Part shown: one piece after another, positions 6,800 to 17,900 of the stretch
How the letters are laid out: the number at the start of each line of letters is the position of its first letter
How positions within the stretch are numbered: position 1 is the stretch's first letter
From: a virus
Length of the DNA stretch: 35,438 nucleotides
Virus record (IMG/VR): IMGVR_UViG_3300030117_005456
Span: 1-35,438 of that record
Reading direction: 5' to 3' (one strand)
Position numbers and translations under genes: made by a program
Notes under the pieces: model-generated
What the model was told of the DNA's origin: nothing
What the model saw: the letters and a program-made list of their open reading frames with translations, nothing else
Database searches by the model: none

Positions 6800-8125
6800 A
6801 TGGAAGAAAAACAAAACAACGAAATAAAAGTTATGCCTAATTCAGAAGAAGCTGAAAAAGCTTTGCTATCTTGTATGATAGAAGGAGGAGATAGAGAACA
6901 TGAAATAGCTATGGCTTGGATTCGTGAAGAAGAAGCGTTTTATTATAATGATAATAGAATAGTATGGAAAGCATTTAAAGAGTTATATAAAAACAATATA
7001 GATATTGACCTTGTAACATTAAATGATAAAGTGAAAGAATACAAAGGTGAAAGCATGGCTTATTACATAACAGGATTAAGTGATGTATTTACATCTAATT
7101 CTAATGTAGAAAATTATGCAAGAATAATATGGGAAAAGTACATACAAAGAGAAACTGCAAAATCAGCTCAATCATTATTAAATGCTAGTTACGAAGACTA
7201 TAAAGAAGTAGGAAATATATTGCAAAAGCATAGTCAATTAATTGACGAACTAAGGCAAATACAACCTTCCTATGAAAGAACAATGGAAATATTAATAGAA
7301 GAAATGAAATCTGTTGTAGAAGAAGATTCTAATTTAATACCATTTAATTTAGCTCATTTAGATATGTTTGCTGGTGGAATGACAAGAAAAGAAATAACTG
7401 TACTTGGAGGAAGACCAGGGCATGGCAAAACTACTCTTGTTATAAATATGATAAAGGGATTAATAAGTCAAGGATATAAAGTAATCTTATTTAATCGAGA
7501 AATGAGCAATACGGAGATGTTAAAGAAAATGGTAGTAATGGAGTCAACTGCATTAAAATATGGAGATATAAGACGAAATGACCTATCTGAAACAAGTAAA
7601 CAAGAGTTTGATTTAATAGCCGATAGAATGAAAAGTAACTATGAAAATTTAGTTATGTATGACAATGTTAGAACATTAAGTGATTGTTTAAGGGAAATAT
7701 CAAAACATAAACCAGATGTTGTAATAGATGATTATATTCAATTAATAGATGTTCAAGGTGTAAAAGAAGGTAGGAGATTTGAAATAGAAAAAATAATGCA
7801 AGAATATAAATGGATATGTAAACAAGAAGATTGTTCTGCAATATTGGTTTCTCAATTAAATAGAGAAATAGAAAAACGATTAGACCCTAGACCTCGTATG
7901 AGTGATTATGCAGAATCAGGTGTAATTGAACAAACTGCTGAATCAGCTATGTTTGTATTCTATGGACATAACTTTGACAGTGAAAGATATTCACCATATA
8001 AAAGTGAAATAATTGTATCTAAAAGCAGATATGGTAAAATAGGTACTCATATGGTGGGATTCAATGGAGGTAGATGTAAATTTTACATGAACTCCGATAT
8101 GGCTGAGAAAGATAATCTTGGTTAA
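6800..8125 (+). CDS. dnaB: DnaB-type replicative helicase
   Basis: This 441-aa protein is a hexameric 5'-3' replicative helicase of the DnaB/gp41 class, driving the phage fork. The N-terminal domain (about 10-150) carries the NSEEAEKALLSCMI segment typical of DnaB starts. The RecA-like C-terminal domain starts near residue 180. Its Walker A is GGRPGHGKTT with K210, followed by the NREMS motif (the DnaB SLEMS position), Walker B VVIDDYIQL (D310, D311) and VSQLNRE as the sensor/H3-like motif. A late arginine segment SKSRYGKIGTH follows. The length is normal. GGAGA lies just before the ATG, 9 bases after the methylase. No primase is seen in the window, so the phage may rely on a primase outside it or on the host's. 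Confidence 0.93.
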   Translation: MEEKQNNEIKVMPNSEEAEKALLSCMIEGGDREHEIAMAWIREEEAFYYNDNRIVWKAFKELYKNNIDIDLVTLNDKVKEYKGESMAYYITGLSDVFTSNSNVENYARIIWEKYIQRETAKSAQSLLNASYEDYKEVGNILQKHSQLIDELRQIQPSYERTMEILIEEMKSVVEEDSNLIPFNLAHLDMFAGGMTRKEITVLGGRPGHGKTTLVINMIKGLISQGYKVILFNREMSNTEMLKKMVVMESTALKYGDIRRNDLSETSKQEFDLIADRMKSNYENLVMYDNVRTLSDCLREISKHKPDVVIDDYIQLIDVQGVKEGRRFEIEKIMQEYKWICKQEDCSAILVSQLNREIEKRLDPRPRMSDYAESGVIEQTAESAMFVFYGHNFDSERYSPYKSEIIVSKSRYGKIGTHMVGFNGGRCKFYMNSDMAEKDNLG

Positions 8126-8426
8126 GAAAAGTTGTTACGGGTGCTTCTTTGAAGTTTCTTCCAAATGCTATTGGTTCTCTTTAGTGCAAAAGGAGCATCC
8201 GAAACATATTCCAGAAAATATAATGAATAAAGGCTGCGTTCAATATAAAAACAATGTATCTATTGGATATAAAGCTGGAAACGAATTAACTGATGAAATA
8301 ATAAATACATTTAACGGAGAAATAATAGGAGACAAGTACAAACCGCCAACAAAGAAAAGAAAAACATACAAAAAGAAGTATGTTAAAAGTCCACATAAAT
8401 ATTCACATAGAAAGGATGCACAATGA
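8118..8426 (+). CDS. Small Cys-rich protein with basic tail
   Basis: This 102-aa protein begins KKSCYGCFFEVSSKCYWF and later has NKGCVQY, giving C-x2-C-x7-C and a distant Cys that could hold zinc. The C-terminal third is very basic (PPTKKRKTYKKKYVKS), suited to contact with nucleic acid. The start is TTG 8118, overlapping the helicase end by eight bases; no in-frame ATG exists before the first cysteines. The end overlaps the resolvase start as ATGA. It may be a replication accessory, but no family is recognised. Confidence 0.6.
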   Translation: MVKKSCYGCFFEVSSKCYWFSLVQKEHPKHIPENIMNKGCVQYKNNVSIGYKAGNELTDEIINTFNGEIIGDKYKPPTKKRKTYKKKYVKSPHKYSHRKDAQ

Positions 8427-8902
8427 CAATAATAGGAATAGACCCTGGTGCTAGTGGAGCATTATGCTTTACTAATTCAGAAGAAAAAGACATACATACA
8501 CATAAATGCCACAAGCTAATAAGTGGTAGAAGGTTAACTGTTTCTATGGCTTTAAATGCATATAAGTCTAAAGAAGCTATAGTATATATAGAAAAAGTCC
8601 ATGCTATGCCTCACGATGGAAGAAGTTCATTGTTTAAATTTGGAGTAAACTATGGAGCATGGTTAGGAATACTTAATTCAATAAAAGGAATAAATAAAAT
8701 AGTAGAAGTATCACCACAAAAATGGATGAAATTTTGGCAAGATAAAATGGAATTTAAATTACCTAAAATAAAAAAAGATAGAAAAAATAAACTAAAAGAA
8801 ATAGCTTCAATTTATACAGAAAGACCTGCAACGCTATGGAATGCTGATGCAGTATTAATAACAATGTACGGAATGTACACAGAAATGGAGGAATCAAAAT
8901 GA
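8423..8902 (+). CDS. RuvC-like Holliday-junction resolvase / RNase H-fold nuclease
   Basis: This 159-aa protein has the RuvC signature: a first strand IIGIDPGASGA with D7, the strand VYIEKVHAMP with E57, and the late acidic helix WNADAVLIT with D142. These are the metal-binding carboxylates of the RNase H-like fold used to cut branched DNA. The ATLWNADAVL ending is typical of short phage and mitochondrial RuvC-type proteins. It is coupled by ATGA overlaps to genes on both sides. Its probable role is resolving recombination branches before packaging, together with the nuclease and annealing protein upstream. Confidence 0.87.
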   Translation: MTIIGIDPGASGALCFTNSEEKDIHTHKCHKLISGRRLTVSMALNAYKSKEAIVYIEKVHAMPHDGRSSLFKFGVNYGAWLGILNSIKGINKIVEVSPQKWMKFWQDKMEFKLPKIKKDRKNKLKEIASIYTERPATLWNADAVLITMYGMYTEMEESK

Positions 8903-9090
8903 AAAATACAGAACAATATGCAAATTATTTATATAAAATAAGTACTTTGTTAAAAGATATAGATATTTATAAATCAGAAAAAATAGATAAACAAAAAATA
9001 AAATTATTAAAAGGTTTACTTGATTCAACAAGTGCTTTAATTAAATTATTAGAGCATAAAGAAAAAACAGAACCAAAAGCTTTAGCATAA
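8899..9090 (+). CDS. Small helical unknown protein, last early gene
   Basis: This 63-aa protein is lysine-rich and predicted entirely helical (YLYKISTLLKDIDIYKSEKID, then IKLLKGLLDSTSALIKLLEH). It overlaps the resolvase stop by ATGA and has GGAGG just ahead. It is the last + strand gene, ending 51 bases before the convergent late cassette; its stop lies in the first of two tandem hairpins. No function is apparent. Confidence 0.6.
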   Translation: MKNTEQYANYLYKISTLLKDIDIYKSEKIDKQKIKLLKGLLDSTSALIKLLEHKEKTEPKALA

Positions 9091-9147
9091 CCTCCTTATT
9101 AATGCTAAAAGTAGGAAGGGTTGGTATTTAACTAGCCCTTCTTACTT
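9081..9147. terminator. Bidirectional terminator between convergent gene blocks
   Basis: Two tandem hairpins sit where the early and late blocks meet. The first is TTTAGCAT 9081-9088 with ATGCTAAA 9102-9109 (8 pairs, 13-base loop), covering the early stop codon. The second is 9109-9120 with 9136-9147 (12 pairs with one G-U, 15-base loop), followed on the + strand by TTCTTTTT, a rho-independent tail. On the - strand the same stem is followed by a short T run (TTTTAG). The second stem includes the stop codon of the 944-aa gene. This fits a shared terminator preventing read-through both ways. Confidence 0.75.
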
Positions 9148-11976
9148 CTTTTTATCCAATTCCCTCATGTACTTTAACATTCTATAATTAACAGGCTTAG
9201 CACCAGATTTCTTTTTTCTTCTTGTCCCTGTCACATCTAGCCATTTTTCACCAGCTATATCAAAAACAGGTTTTCCTTCATAAATATCAAATGGTAAATT
9301 AATTTTAGAAGTAGGGTACAAAGATAATTCATTAAAACCAACATCAATTGCATTTTTAATAGGATTTCTTTCGTTTTCAAATAACATTGGAATATGTCTA
9401 TTGTAAGCTCTTTTGCCAAATGCACTCATAGAAATAAGATTGTTAAGCATTTTAGTTCTGCTTCCAGTATGAGTTAAATCATCATCATATTTGTAACCTT
9501 GAACAGCATATAAATACTCATGCCAAGCTTCAGGTTCTGTTTCATTAATCATACCTATAGACATTCCTAGGTCAATCATATCCCCAAGAAGAGGGCCTCC
9601 AAATGTACTAATAATTGGCCCTTTGCCATAAAAAGCTTCATTAATTTTTTCTGGGTCATTAGAAAATAAAGTAGCCCATTGTGAAATTCTTTTTGCTGTG
9701 TCGTGCTCTACTAAATTATCAATATCCAATCCCATAACAATATAAGCCATTAAGGGAGCTAAACCATAAGCTATTCCCATTTTCATTGCTTGGTGGACTC
9801 CTTGCATTTCACCAAAACTTGCACCAGACCTAATATCAGCAGAAGCTTCTTTATAGATAGAAGTATTTCTTTCTAAAAATTCCATTCCATAATGTTGAAA
9901 TTGAAACATAAATCTTGTTATGTTCCCATATTTACCCAATGATTTAATATCGCCTCTCATAAGTTTGGATTTAGCATAATCAGCATAATCAAAATGATTT
10001 ACTAAAACCATATTTTTTGCATAATTAGTAGCTATTTCATTAGCCCTAGTTTCTAAATATTGCTTTTTATTTGCTACTTGAGACCTAAATTCAGAACTTT
10101 CCATTAATATTTTATGTAAACTTCCATAAGCAACTTTAAAAGTATGTTTTCTATTCCAATTTTCAGCAGCTCTGTGCAATACAGATGATTTTTTTGAAAC
10201 CCAACTCATACCTTCTGCTATTTTATGACCAAAATGTTCTTCTTTATATTGTATGTTACCATCTTCATTCATATACCTAGATTTAAACATGCTAGGTTTT
10301 TCTTTAATACCACTTTCTAAAAGTTCTGGTGTTATTTCTTTAAATAAAAATCCAGCTTCATCTAATATTTTATCAGCTTCTCTTACTCCACCCTCACCTT
10401 TAATACTATCAAAATAATTAACCGCTGCAATGCTTTTAGTAAATCCAAATCTTATATAATCCAAAGCTCTTTGAGTCATGTTTCTAGCTGCTCCACGAAC
10501 ATTCCATCCAAGTTTGGATGTAAATTCAAAAGCAAGTAATGTTTTCATTGCTAATTGAGCCGATTCTGACATTTTAGTATCACCATTAGCTGCTTTATGC
10601 ATATCTGCAATAAAATCTGAAACATTGGTCATGTATTGAGTTGGGCCTTTATCGCCATCTCTATACATTTTTAATACATCAAGTCTTGCATCCATAAAAG
10701 CTTCTTCTAAAAAAGCAGAAGTATTAAAATGATTTATATCGTCTATGTACCCTTTAACAACATCAAAAAAGTTTCTTGAATATTCTGGAGCATATTCTTG
10801 TTTTCTACTTTTTGCGTGATTAGTAACCCATTCATTTATTGATTGTATATCTTCTTTGAGAGTGGATGTTTTTCTTAATAATAAATCTTCACCAGAAGAA
10901 TCTAATTTTTTTAATCTTGGCAATAACCCTTCCATGAAGGTAGCATTTAAGTCTCTTACATAATGAGGAAAAAATCCCTGTTCATATCTAGGCATTAACT
11001 CTCTATTTAATCTTTCTCTTGTTTCTTTTAATAATTTAACATTCTCACTTTCTATTCCTCTGTTAAATTTTAATCTTTTTATTTTACTATTGATAACAGA
11101 GTTTATTCCTTTTTTTAAATTATCATATTGATTATCCATCATGTTATTATATTTCATTAAAGGGTCTGCATATCTTGTGTCCATTCCTAATTCAGACATG
11201 ATTTTTTCTAAAAATTTAACTTCATTTATTTTTAATAAAGCTTCACCGTTATCAACTTTTTCAAGGAATTTTTTAGAATCTTTAATTCTCATAGGTCTAA
11301 ATTCACCGCTTTCAATTTTTTCCCTATATTTCATTAATATATCTGGCATACCAGTTTCAATTAATACAATAAAATCATCAAATGCTTTTAATTTTTTATT
11401 GCTATCTACAAATTCTGATAATTCTTTTCTAGCAGCTGAAATTTCTCTATTGTTTTGTTTGTCAATAGCTTTAATAAGATTTAAATCTAATTTTCTTAAT
11501 TTTTTTATATCCCTATTAAAAATAGCTTTATCAATAGGCCCGGTTACTTTAGATATAACTTTAATCATATCTGTTATTTCTTTAAAGTCTTCAGCTGATT
11601 TCATTGTTCTAACTTTATCTTGACCAGATACATCTTGCAATCTTGAAAGCATTGAACCTATCGCTGGGTCTCTTTTACCAAAAGTAGTACCAGTCCAAAA
11701 CAACTTTGCAAAATCATTACTTGCAATGTCGCCTTGTTTTACTCTTTTATTTAATCTATATAAACTTTCAGTAAATTGTTTTATTTTTCCAGGTGTTAAA
11801 AGTTTTTCACCTTCATCTAATATAGCCCATTTTAATGGAACATAAAATTCAGATTCCCACATTTTAAACATAGCTGCATGAGGATTTTTAAAATTACTTA
11901 AAGTTTCTTTATCCCCAAGCCATGTATTTACTGCATTTATTAATTGAGATTTTTTTGTTGCTTTATTACAATCCAT
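9142..11976 (-). CDS. 944-aa probable internal virion (ejection) protein
   Basis: This large, helix-rich, charged protein ends the late cassette. It has no enzymatic motif I can identify. Features are a long helical N-terminal half and a segment LGWNVRGAARNMTQ near residue 489. An RFMFQFQHYGMEFL segment lies near 688-700, and a hydrophobic stretch (MGIAYGLAPLMAYIVMG) near 733-750 could insert in a membrane. The N-x-RN-T-Q and FQFQ style recalls the C-terminal parts of phage polyvalent/ejection proteins, though this is an impression rather than a match. It starts on the stop of the giant gene as TAATG with only a weak ribosome site, so its synthesis is probably coupled to that protein. A co-packaged, co-injected partner is the likeliest role. 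Confidence 0.6.
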   Translation of the reverse strand: MDCNKATKKSQLINAVNTWLGDKETLSNFKNPHAAMFKMWESEFYVPLKWAILDEGEKLLTPGKIKQFTESLYRLNKRVKQGDIASNDFAKLFWTGTTFGKRDPAIGSMLSRLQDVSGQDKVRTMKSAEDFKEITDMIKVISKVTGPIDKAIFNRDIKKLRKLDLNLIKAIDKQNNREISAARKELSEFVDSNKKLKAFDDFIVLIETGMPDILMKYREKIESGEFRPMRIKDSKKFLEKVDNGEALLKINEVKFLEKIMSELGMDTRYADPLMKYNNMMDNQYDNLKKGINSVINSKIKRLKFNRGIESENVKLLKETRERLNRELMPRYEQGFFPHYVRDLNATFMEGLLPRLKKLDSSGEDLLLRKTSTLKEDIQSINEWVTNHAKSRKQEYAPEYSRNFFDVVKGYIDDINHFNTSAFLEEAFMDARLDVLKMYRDGDKGPTQYMTNVSDFIADMHKAANGDTKMSESAQLAMKTLLAFEFTSKLGWNVRGAARNMTQRALDYIRFGFTKSIAAVNYFDSIKGEGGVREADKILDEAGFLFKEITPELLESGIKEKPSMFKSRYMNEDGNIQYKEEHFGHKIAEGMSWVSKKSSVLHRAAENWNRKHTFKVAYGSLHKILMESSEFRSQVANKKQYLETRANEIATNYAKNMVLVNHFDYADYAKSKLMRGDIKSLGKYGNITRFMFQFQHYGMEFLERNTSIYKEASADIRSGASFGEMQGVHQAMKMGIAYGLAPLMAYIVMGLDIDNLVEHDTAKRISQWATLFSNDPEKINEAFYGKGPIISTFGGPLLGDMIDLGMSIGMINETEPEAWHEYLYAVQGYKYDDDLTHTGSRTKMLNNLISMSAFGKRAYNRHIPMLFENERNPIKNAIDVGFNELSLYPTSKINLPFDIYEGKPVFDIAGEKWLDVTGTRRKKKSGAKPVNYRMLKYMRELDKKK

Positions 11977-14900
11977 TATTTAATACACCCACTCATTTCA
12001 GCCCAATCTTCAGCATCTTTATTTGTATGGTCAAGTAATCTTCCGTCATGAGCTGTGTTAAGTTCTCTTTCAAGTTGTTGCAATTTATTATATTTTGAAA
12101 TTAAACTAGATTCATTTACTTCTAATTTAAGACCTTTATCAGCAGCTGCTCTTTGTAAATATTTAAATCCTTTTGACAATTTAAAAGAATCATGTTGTTG
12201 TATTGGTACAACAGATTTTGATTCCGATACTGCATTTATTTCAGTTTGAACCATTTTTATATACATATTGTCTAATTTAAGCCTTCTCTCTATAAAATCA
12301 TAAGGGTCTAAGTAAACATTTGTAGCTAAGTCTCTATTTAATAAATCTATTTCATCAAGAAATTTTTGAAATCCAATAGAAAACTCATCACCAGCTAAAT
12401 TTGCTGTTTCTTGATAAAAATCAAGAACTGAATTATTCATTATGTTTAATGTATGTCTTGGAAACATATTCCTTGTCCAATTTATATCAGTATAAGAACT
12501 TAGCTTTCTTTCTAAATAAGAATCAAATTTACCTAATCCGTATTGTCTTACATCATTTTCTCTTGAAGTAAAAAGATTGTGATTTCTATCAAAATAGCCT
12601 CTATAATGATTTTCTGATTCAATTAATTTTGTTAATAATATTTGAGAAGGTATTTTTATATCCTCTGATTCACCAACAAGTTTTCTAGCTACTCTTATGG
12701 GGTTTTCTTCAGATGAAAAATCTTTAAAAGCAATTTCAGTAAGAACTCTTATCCCCATTCTAAATCTTTTTGAATCAACATATGGAATAGGAACTACTCT
12801 ATTATTAAAAACTCCAATTTTTTTTCTATTTAATGAAGGAGACATAAAAGCTAACATAAATTCTAATCCATATTGCTCAGTTTTTTCTTTTAAAAATTCT
12901 ACTTGCCATTTATAAAAATCATCAGTATCATATCTTTCTAATTGCTTTTTTAATTCTTTATCTTTAATTACTGTTTTAGCTCCAAATTCAAGTATGTCTT
13001 TTATGCTTCCATGGTCTCCATAAATTTTTCTTCTTAAATCTTTAAACATTGCCAAATCATCTTTAGCATTGCCTTCAAGCATTTGATAAAAATTATCAAA
13101 TTTATAGCCACCTATTAATTCAGATTTTAATAAAGAATGTATAGAATGATAATATATTGTTGATTCTGTTAATTCTTTTCCTTCTGCAATTAAATCTAAA
13201 AATTCATATTTTTGAGGGTCTTTTATATTTACTCTTCTTCCATATTCAGTATTTATTTCTGATTGAAGTTTATTTATAACATATTTTAAAGATTTAATTT
13301 TTTTATTTTTCCATTCTTGTTTGTATTTAGACCTAGCAATTTCGTTTATTTTTCTACTTAAATAAACAACACTTCCAACTTTTTTATTATGGCTTAAAAC
13401 TGCAGTAGTTAATTTTTCATTATGTTTGTCAGCTGATTCTTTATACGATTCCATTATCATATCATTATACCAATCATCAATCTGTATTTTATCTTCTCCT
13501 AGTAATCTAAAATCTTGTTTTTCTTCAAAATGATTTTTTCTAGCTAATTGAACAATTAATTGGTCTATATATGTTCCATTTGGATTTGTTGTTTCTTCAC
13601 TAATAAATCTTTCTGCATTATTACGAACATATTCAAAAGGGTCTTTGTTTAAGAATGTTCTTCTATACCATTTTCCTTTTTGTGGTTCTTTTTCAGTAAC
13701 AGCTCCAAATATTCTTTTTAATTCTTTAAAATCATTCCCACTTAATTTTCTTTCTTTAGTTAATTTTCTATATACTTTATTTTGAATATCTTTATGAAAA
13801 TCTATAAATCCCTGACCAGCTTGCATAAAATCATCATAAGACATTCTTCTAACATCAGCCCCATCATAAACATCTTTACCAGTTGCTTGTAATATTGTTT
13901 TATTATAATTATCCATTAAGGATTTAATAATTTCTTTTTCAGCTTTAGTTAATTCAATGTTTACATCTTCTGTCCACTTACCATCTTTTTTAACCATTCT
14001 TGAAAATATTCTTATTCTTTTATTATTAGAAGTTCCTTTTTCTTGGATGTCTTTTCTTTGATTAAATGATAAATTATCTGGCCTTTCTGATTGCGTTATT
14101 AGTGGAAATAAGAAATTATCTTTCCAATTAAATATATCATTTGCAATATTTGGATTTAATTTATTTTTACCATCAACAACATATTGCATTTCTAAAGCAC
14201 TTTGTATAAAAAAATCTATGTTTTTACTATCAATAGTAATTACTCTTTCATCACCATTTTTACTATCTGTTGTTCTAAATAAAATTCCAGGCCCATCAAC
14301 AGTCCCATCTTTATTTTCTCTTCTATAATTTGACCAAGCTTCTGATTCTTCTGGGCTAGCTGTCCAATTTTTATTAGAAAGCATATCTAAATAATTTAAT
14401 TGTCTTGGAGTTTTTTGAACAATGCCTATCATTTTTTTATAAGCATCTGCATTGCCCATAGATTCTATAATATTTTCACTTTGAGTTTCTGTATCTTGTA
14501 AAAACGTAAACGAAGCTGGAGTTTTCCATTTCTTTGGGTCTATTCCTTGAACCCAATATTTATTAGTTCTTTTAATATGGTCAAACATATAATCATTATG
14601 AGCAAAGAAATAATCTACTTTATCAGCATCATAATCACCTTCATATATATTTACTATATCAAGACTATTAACCATTGTAGAATTACCATATCCCTTATCT
14701 AAAAACCCAGCTAATCCAAGCAATGTAATATCATTAGGTCTTGTTCTTGGATTTCTTCTTGAAATAATACCAATTTGATATTTTCTACCAGTTGCTTTGT
14801 TAGCATCTTTTAAAAAGTTATGCACACTCCCAAGTGTGGAATTTTGAACAGATAAAGATAGTTCGTTCTTTTTATCTGATTCACCAACTCTTTCTTTATA

Positions 14901-17900
14901 ATCATCAAGAAATTCATCAACAGTCATAATTCTTTCATTATCAACTATTCTTATAGTTCTTCCCTCAAGGTCTCCAAGTTTTGTATCTTGTTCGTGAAAT
15001 GGGAGAGCTAACTCACCTCTCATTAACATATTGCCTTGTTTATCTACCAATGTAGGCAATAATCTATGATTTCTCATGTTTCCATTTCTATCTAAAAATC
15101 TCTGAGCATTCTGTATTATATAAGATTGCCCACCATATCTATTGCTTGTTACATTGCTTAATTCACCATGCCTTCCAGAACTTCTATTTGTAATAGACCT
15201 AGTGTTATTTATTAATCTATCTATAAATGTATTAAAAATTTTATTTTTTGTTTGATTGTCACTAAAGCTCATAGGATTAGCATTAGCATGATGTTCTAGG
15301 AAAAGATACATATTATTGATTGTCTGTAAAGAAGAAATACCATCATCATTTTGCATTTGTCCATTTGGTAACAATTCATCCATCATAAATTCCCTCATAG
15401 CGACAGAACTTCCAACAATATCTTCTATTGATTGTATCGCAAAGGATATATCTTTTTGCATTTCTTGTATTTTTAAATATCCTTCTTCAGCATTATGATA
15501 ATTAGCGTCAGCTGGTGAATCTTTAGCAGATGTAATAGAAGCATCTTTTTCTGGTTTTAATCCTATTGCATCTATATCTACAAATCTAATTTGATTTGGT
15601 TTTAAAATATTTTTACTAGTTGTTTTTAATTTATCAAGGGATATATTTAATATAGATTCATCATCTTTGTTTGAATTTCCATCAATATATTTTTCATCAT
15701 ATACCTTAGCTCCAGATTTTGTAAGTAAAATATCTAAATTATTTGCTTTAAGAAAATTTTCTAACCTTGGGTCATGTATAAACAACGTTTTACCAAGTAA
15801 TAATGTTTTACCTTCTCCCATAGATGAAATAACTGGTTTTATTGCATTTTTAGAATAAGGATTATGCCCCATTAATGTATGGTATTCCATCATAGCATCT
15901 TCTGTTAAGAAAGATATACTATCAAATGCACTAGCTTCTTCATGAGCAGTTCCTAAAATGTTTTCAAAAGACCATCCTTCTAAATCATAAATATCTTTAT
16001 ACTTATCTACAATTTGCTGAACTTCTGTTCTTATATTTGCATTATTATCATCATCCCAAATAGCAATAGAATACTTACCTTTCTTATTATATATTCTATC
16101 TTTTAAAAGATTGCCAGCTTCATCACCATCATTAATTAACAACCTTGCTTCTGCTAATGATAAATAATAATCAGAATCACCTCGTATAAAATTCTTTGTA
16201 TTTACAAGTTTTACCCTACTAATAACTTTATCAATTTCATCAGCGTCATTATTATTTAGAATTTCTTTAAGTTTTATATTAGAATCACTTCTTAACATTC
16301 TTTCAACTACTAACAATCTTGCTATTGATTCATAATCATAATCTGCAGAATACCTATCTTTGTCTGTGTCTTTTATTCTTTCTAATAAAGCTTCTATATT
16401 TGTTGTATCTTCATATAAATCTTTATTTCTTTCGTAAAAATTATTAAACTCTTCTGCTAGAATTTTTCTATCTTGCCCTGTTATAATTATACTATCAAAC
16501 TCTGGAACAAGATTTAATCTAATTAAGGGGTCTTTTCCAATAGAAACAACATCATCTTGAACTCCTAAAGATTCAAAAACTTCATCTTCTTTATCTTTTA
16601 TTCTGTTGTCTTTTAATATACCATCTACTATTGAATGATTTAGCAAATCATTTATTATTTGATTTTCTACTATCTTTACTTCATTTCGCATCCATTCTGG
16701 GAAATTCTCAGCTTTAGAAGTAAGATTAACAATCCTAGGTTCCATTCTTGAATTTTCTGGATTAAAAGGTTTTATTAATACATTATTATCAAATAAATAA
16801 TGTTTAATTTTTAAACCTGTAAATAATTCATATATTGGATTAGTTTGATGAAATTCAGGCTTGTCTGTAAATTTTATACCAGTACCAGCTACTTCAACAA
16901 CTTGGACTTCTACTTGCTTTCTTCTTCCAAAAAATACTTGAGTAGCATCTTCTAATATTTGATTTCTTAATCTTCCCCCCATACTTTCATATGGTATAGT
17001 TTCTTGTTTTTTATTTCCATCTGCATCTGTAATAATTCTTGTCGCAACTAAATTATTAATTAAATTAGATATAGCATTTCCTTTAAGAATGGCATTTGGA
17101 TTTTCTATTTCTGGAAAGTTTTTTGTTAATTCATCAAATTTCTTTATTTGACTTTCTTGACTCATTAAAGAATAATCTCTGTATTCTTTAAAATTTCCAT
17201 CTGAATCATTAATTATTACTTTATATTTTCTAAAAAATTCACCAACGCTCATTGATGGATTTGCAACATGGTCACTAGAATCATTTAAAAATCTTGGTTT
17301 CGATATTTGTTTTTGTTCAGAAATTTTTTGATTAATAAAGCCTTCTGTGTATCCAAATTGTCTTAATGATTTATCAACTTTTTTCCAATAATCTTCAGTA
17401 AGTATTTCTTTTTCTTCTACCTCAATTCTTCCACTATCTTCATTTATTTTTAATACACCTAAATCAAAAAGCATATTTTGAATTTTTGCTTGATTAATTT
17501 CTGGGGCAAGTGCAATATAATTTTTAATTCTATCTGAATAAAATCCTAAACCATTTTGAGTAAGTTTTTCAAGAACAGTGCCAAGTGCAACATTTGAATC
17601 ATAAGTATTTCTACCTAATGCAGATTTTTTCATTTCAGCTTGTAAAATAGGGATTTCCATAATTCCGACATCAATAGTTTCTTTTGATATTTCCACTAAT
17701 CCACCAGATTTATTTGCAATTTCAGATATAAAATTATTGTATTTCGTTGAAAAATCATCATTACCAAAAATTTCAATTCTTTTTAAAATAAAATTATTTG
17801 AAGTACCCTCTGGTTTTAAATTATTTTCTCCAAATCCAGAAGAAACAGCTTGTAAAACAAAATCTGTTTGACCTCCAGATAATCTTGAATCTTTAAATCT

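Noticed and set aside
11141-11623. 160-codon open frame on + strand opposite the 944-aa gene
   Set aside because: Leu/Phe/Ser-rich translation opposite an AT-rich coding strand, no ribosome site; a shadow frame.
14616-14639. DxDxD as an EF-hand calcium loop
   Set aside because: Set aside as the less likely reading because the RxP/ND-I segment and upstream lysine pair match polymerase layout; still listed as the main alternative.
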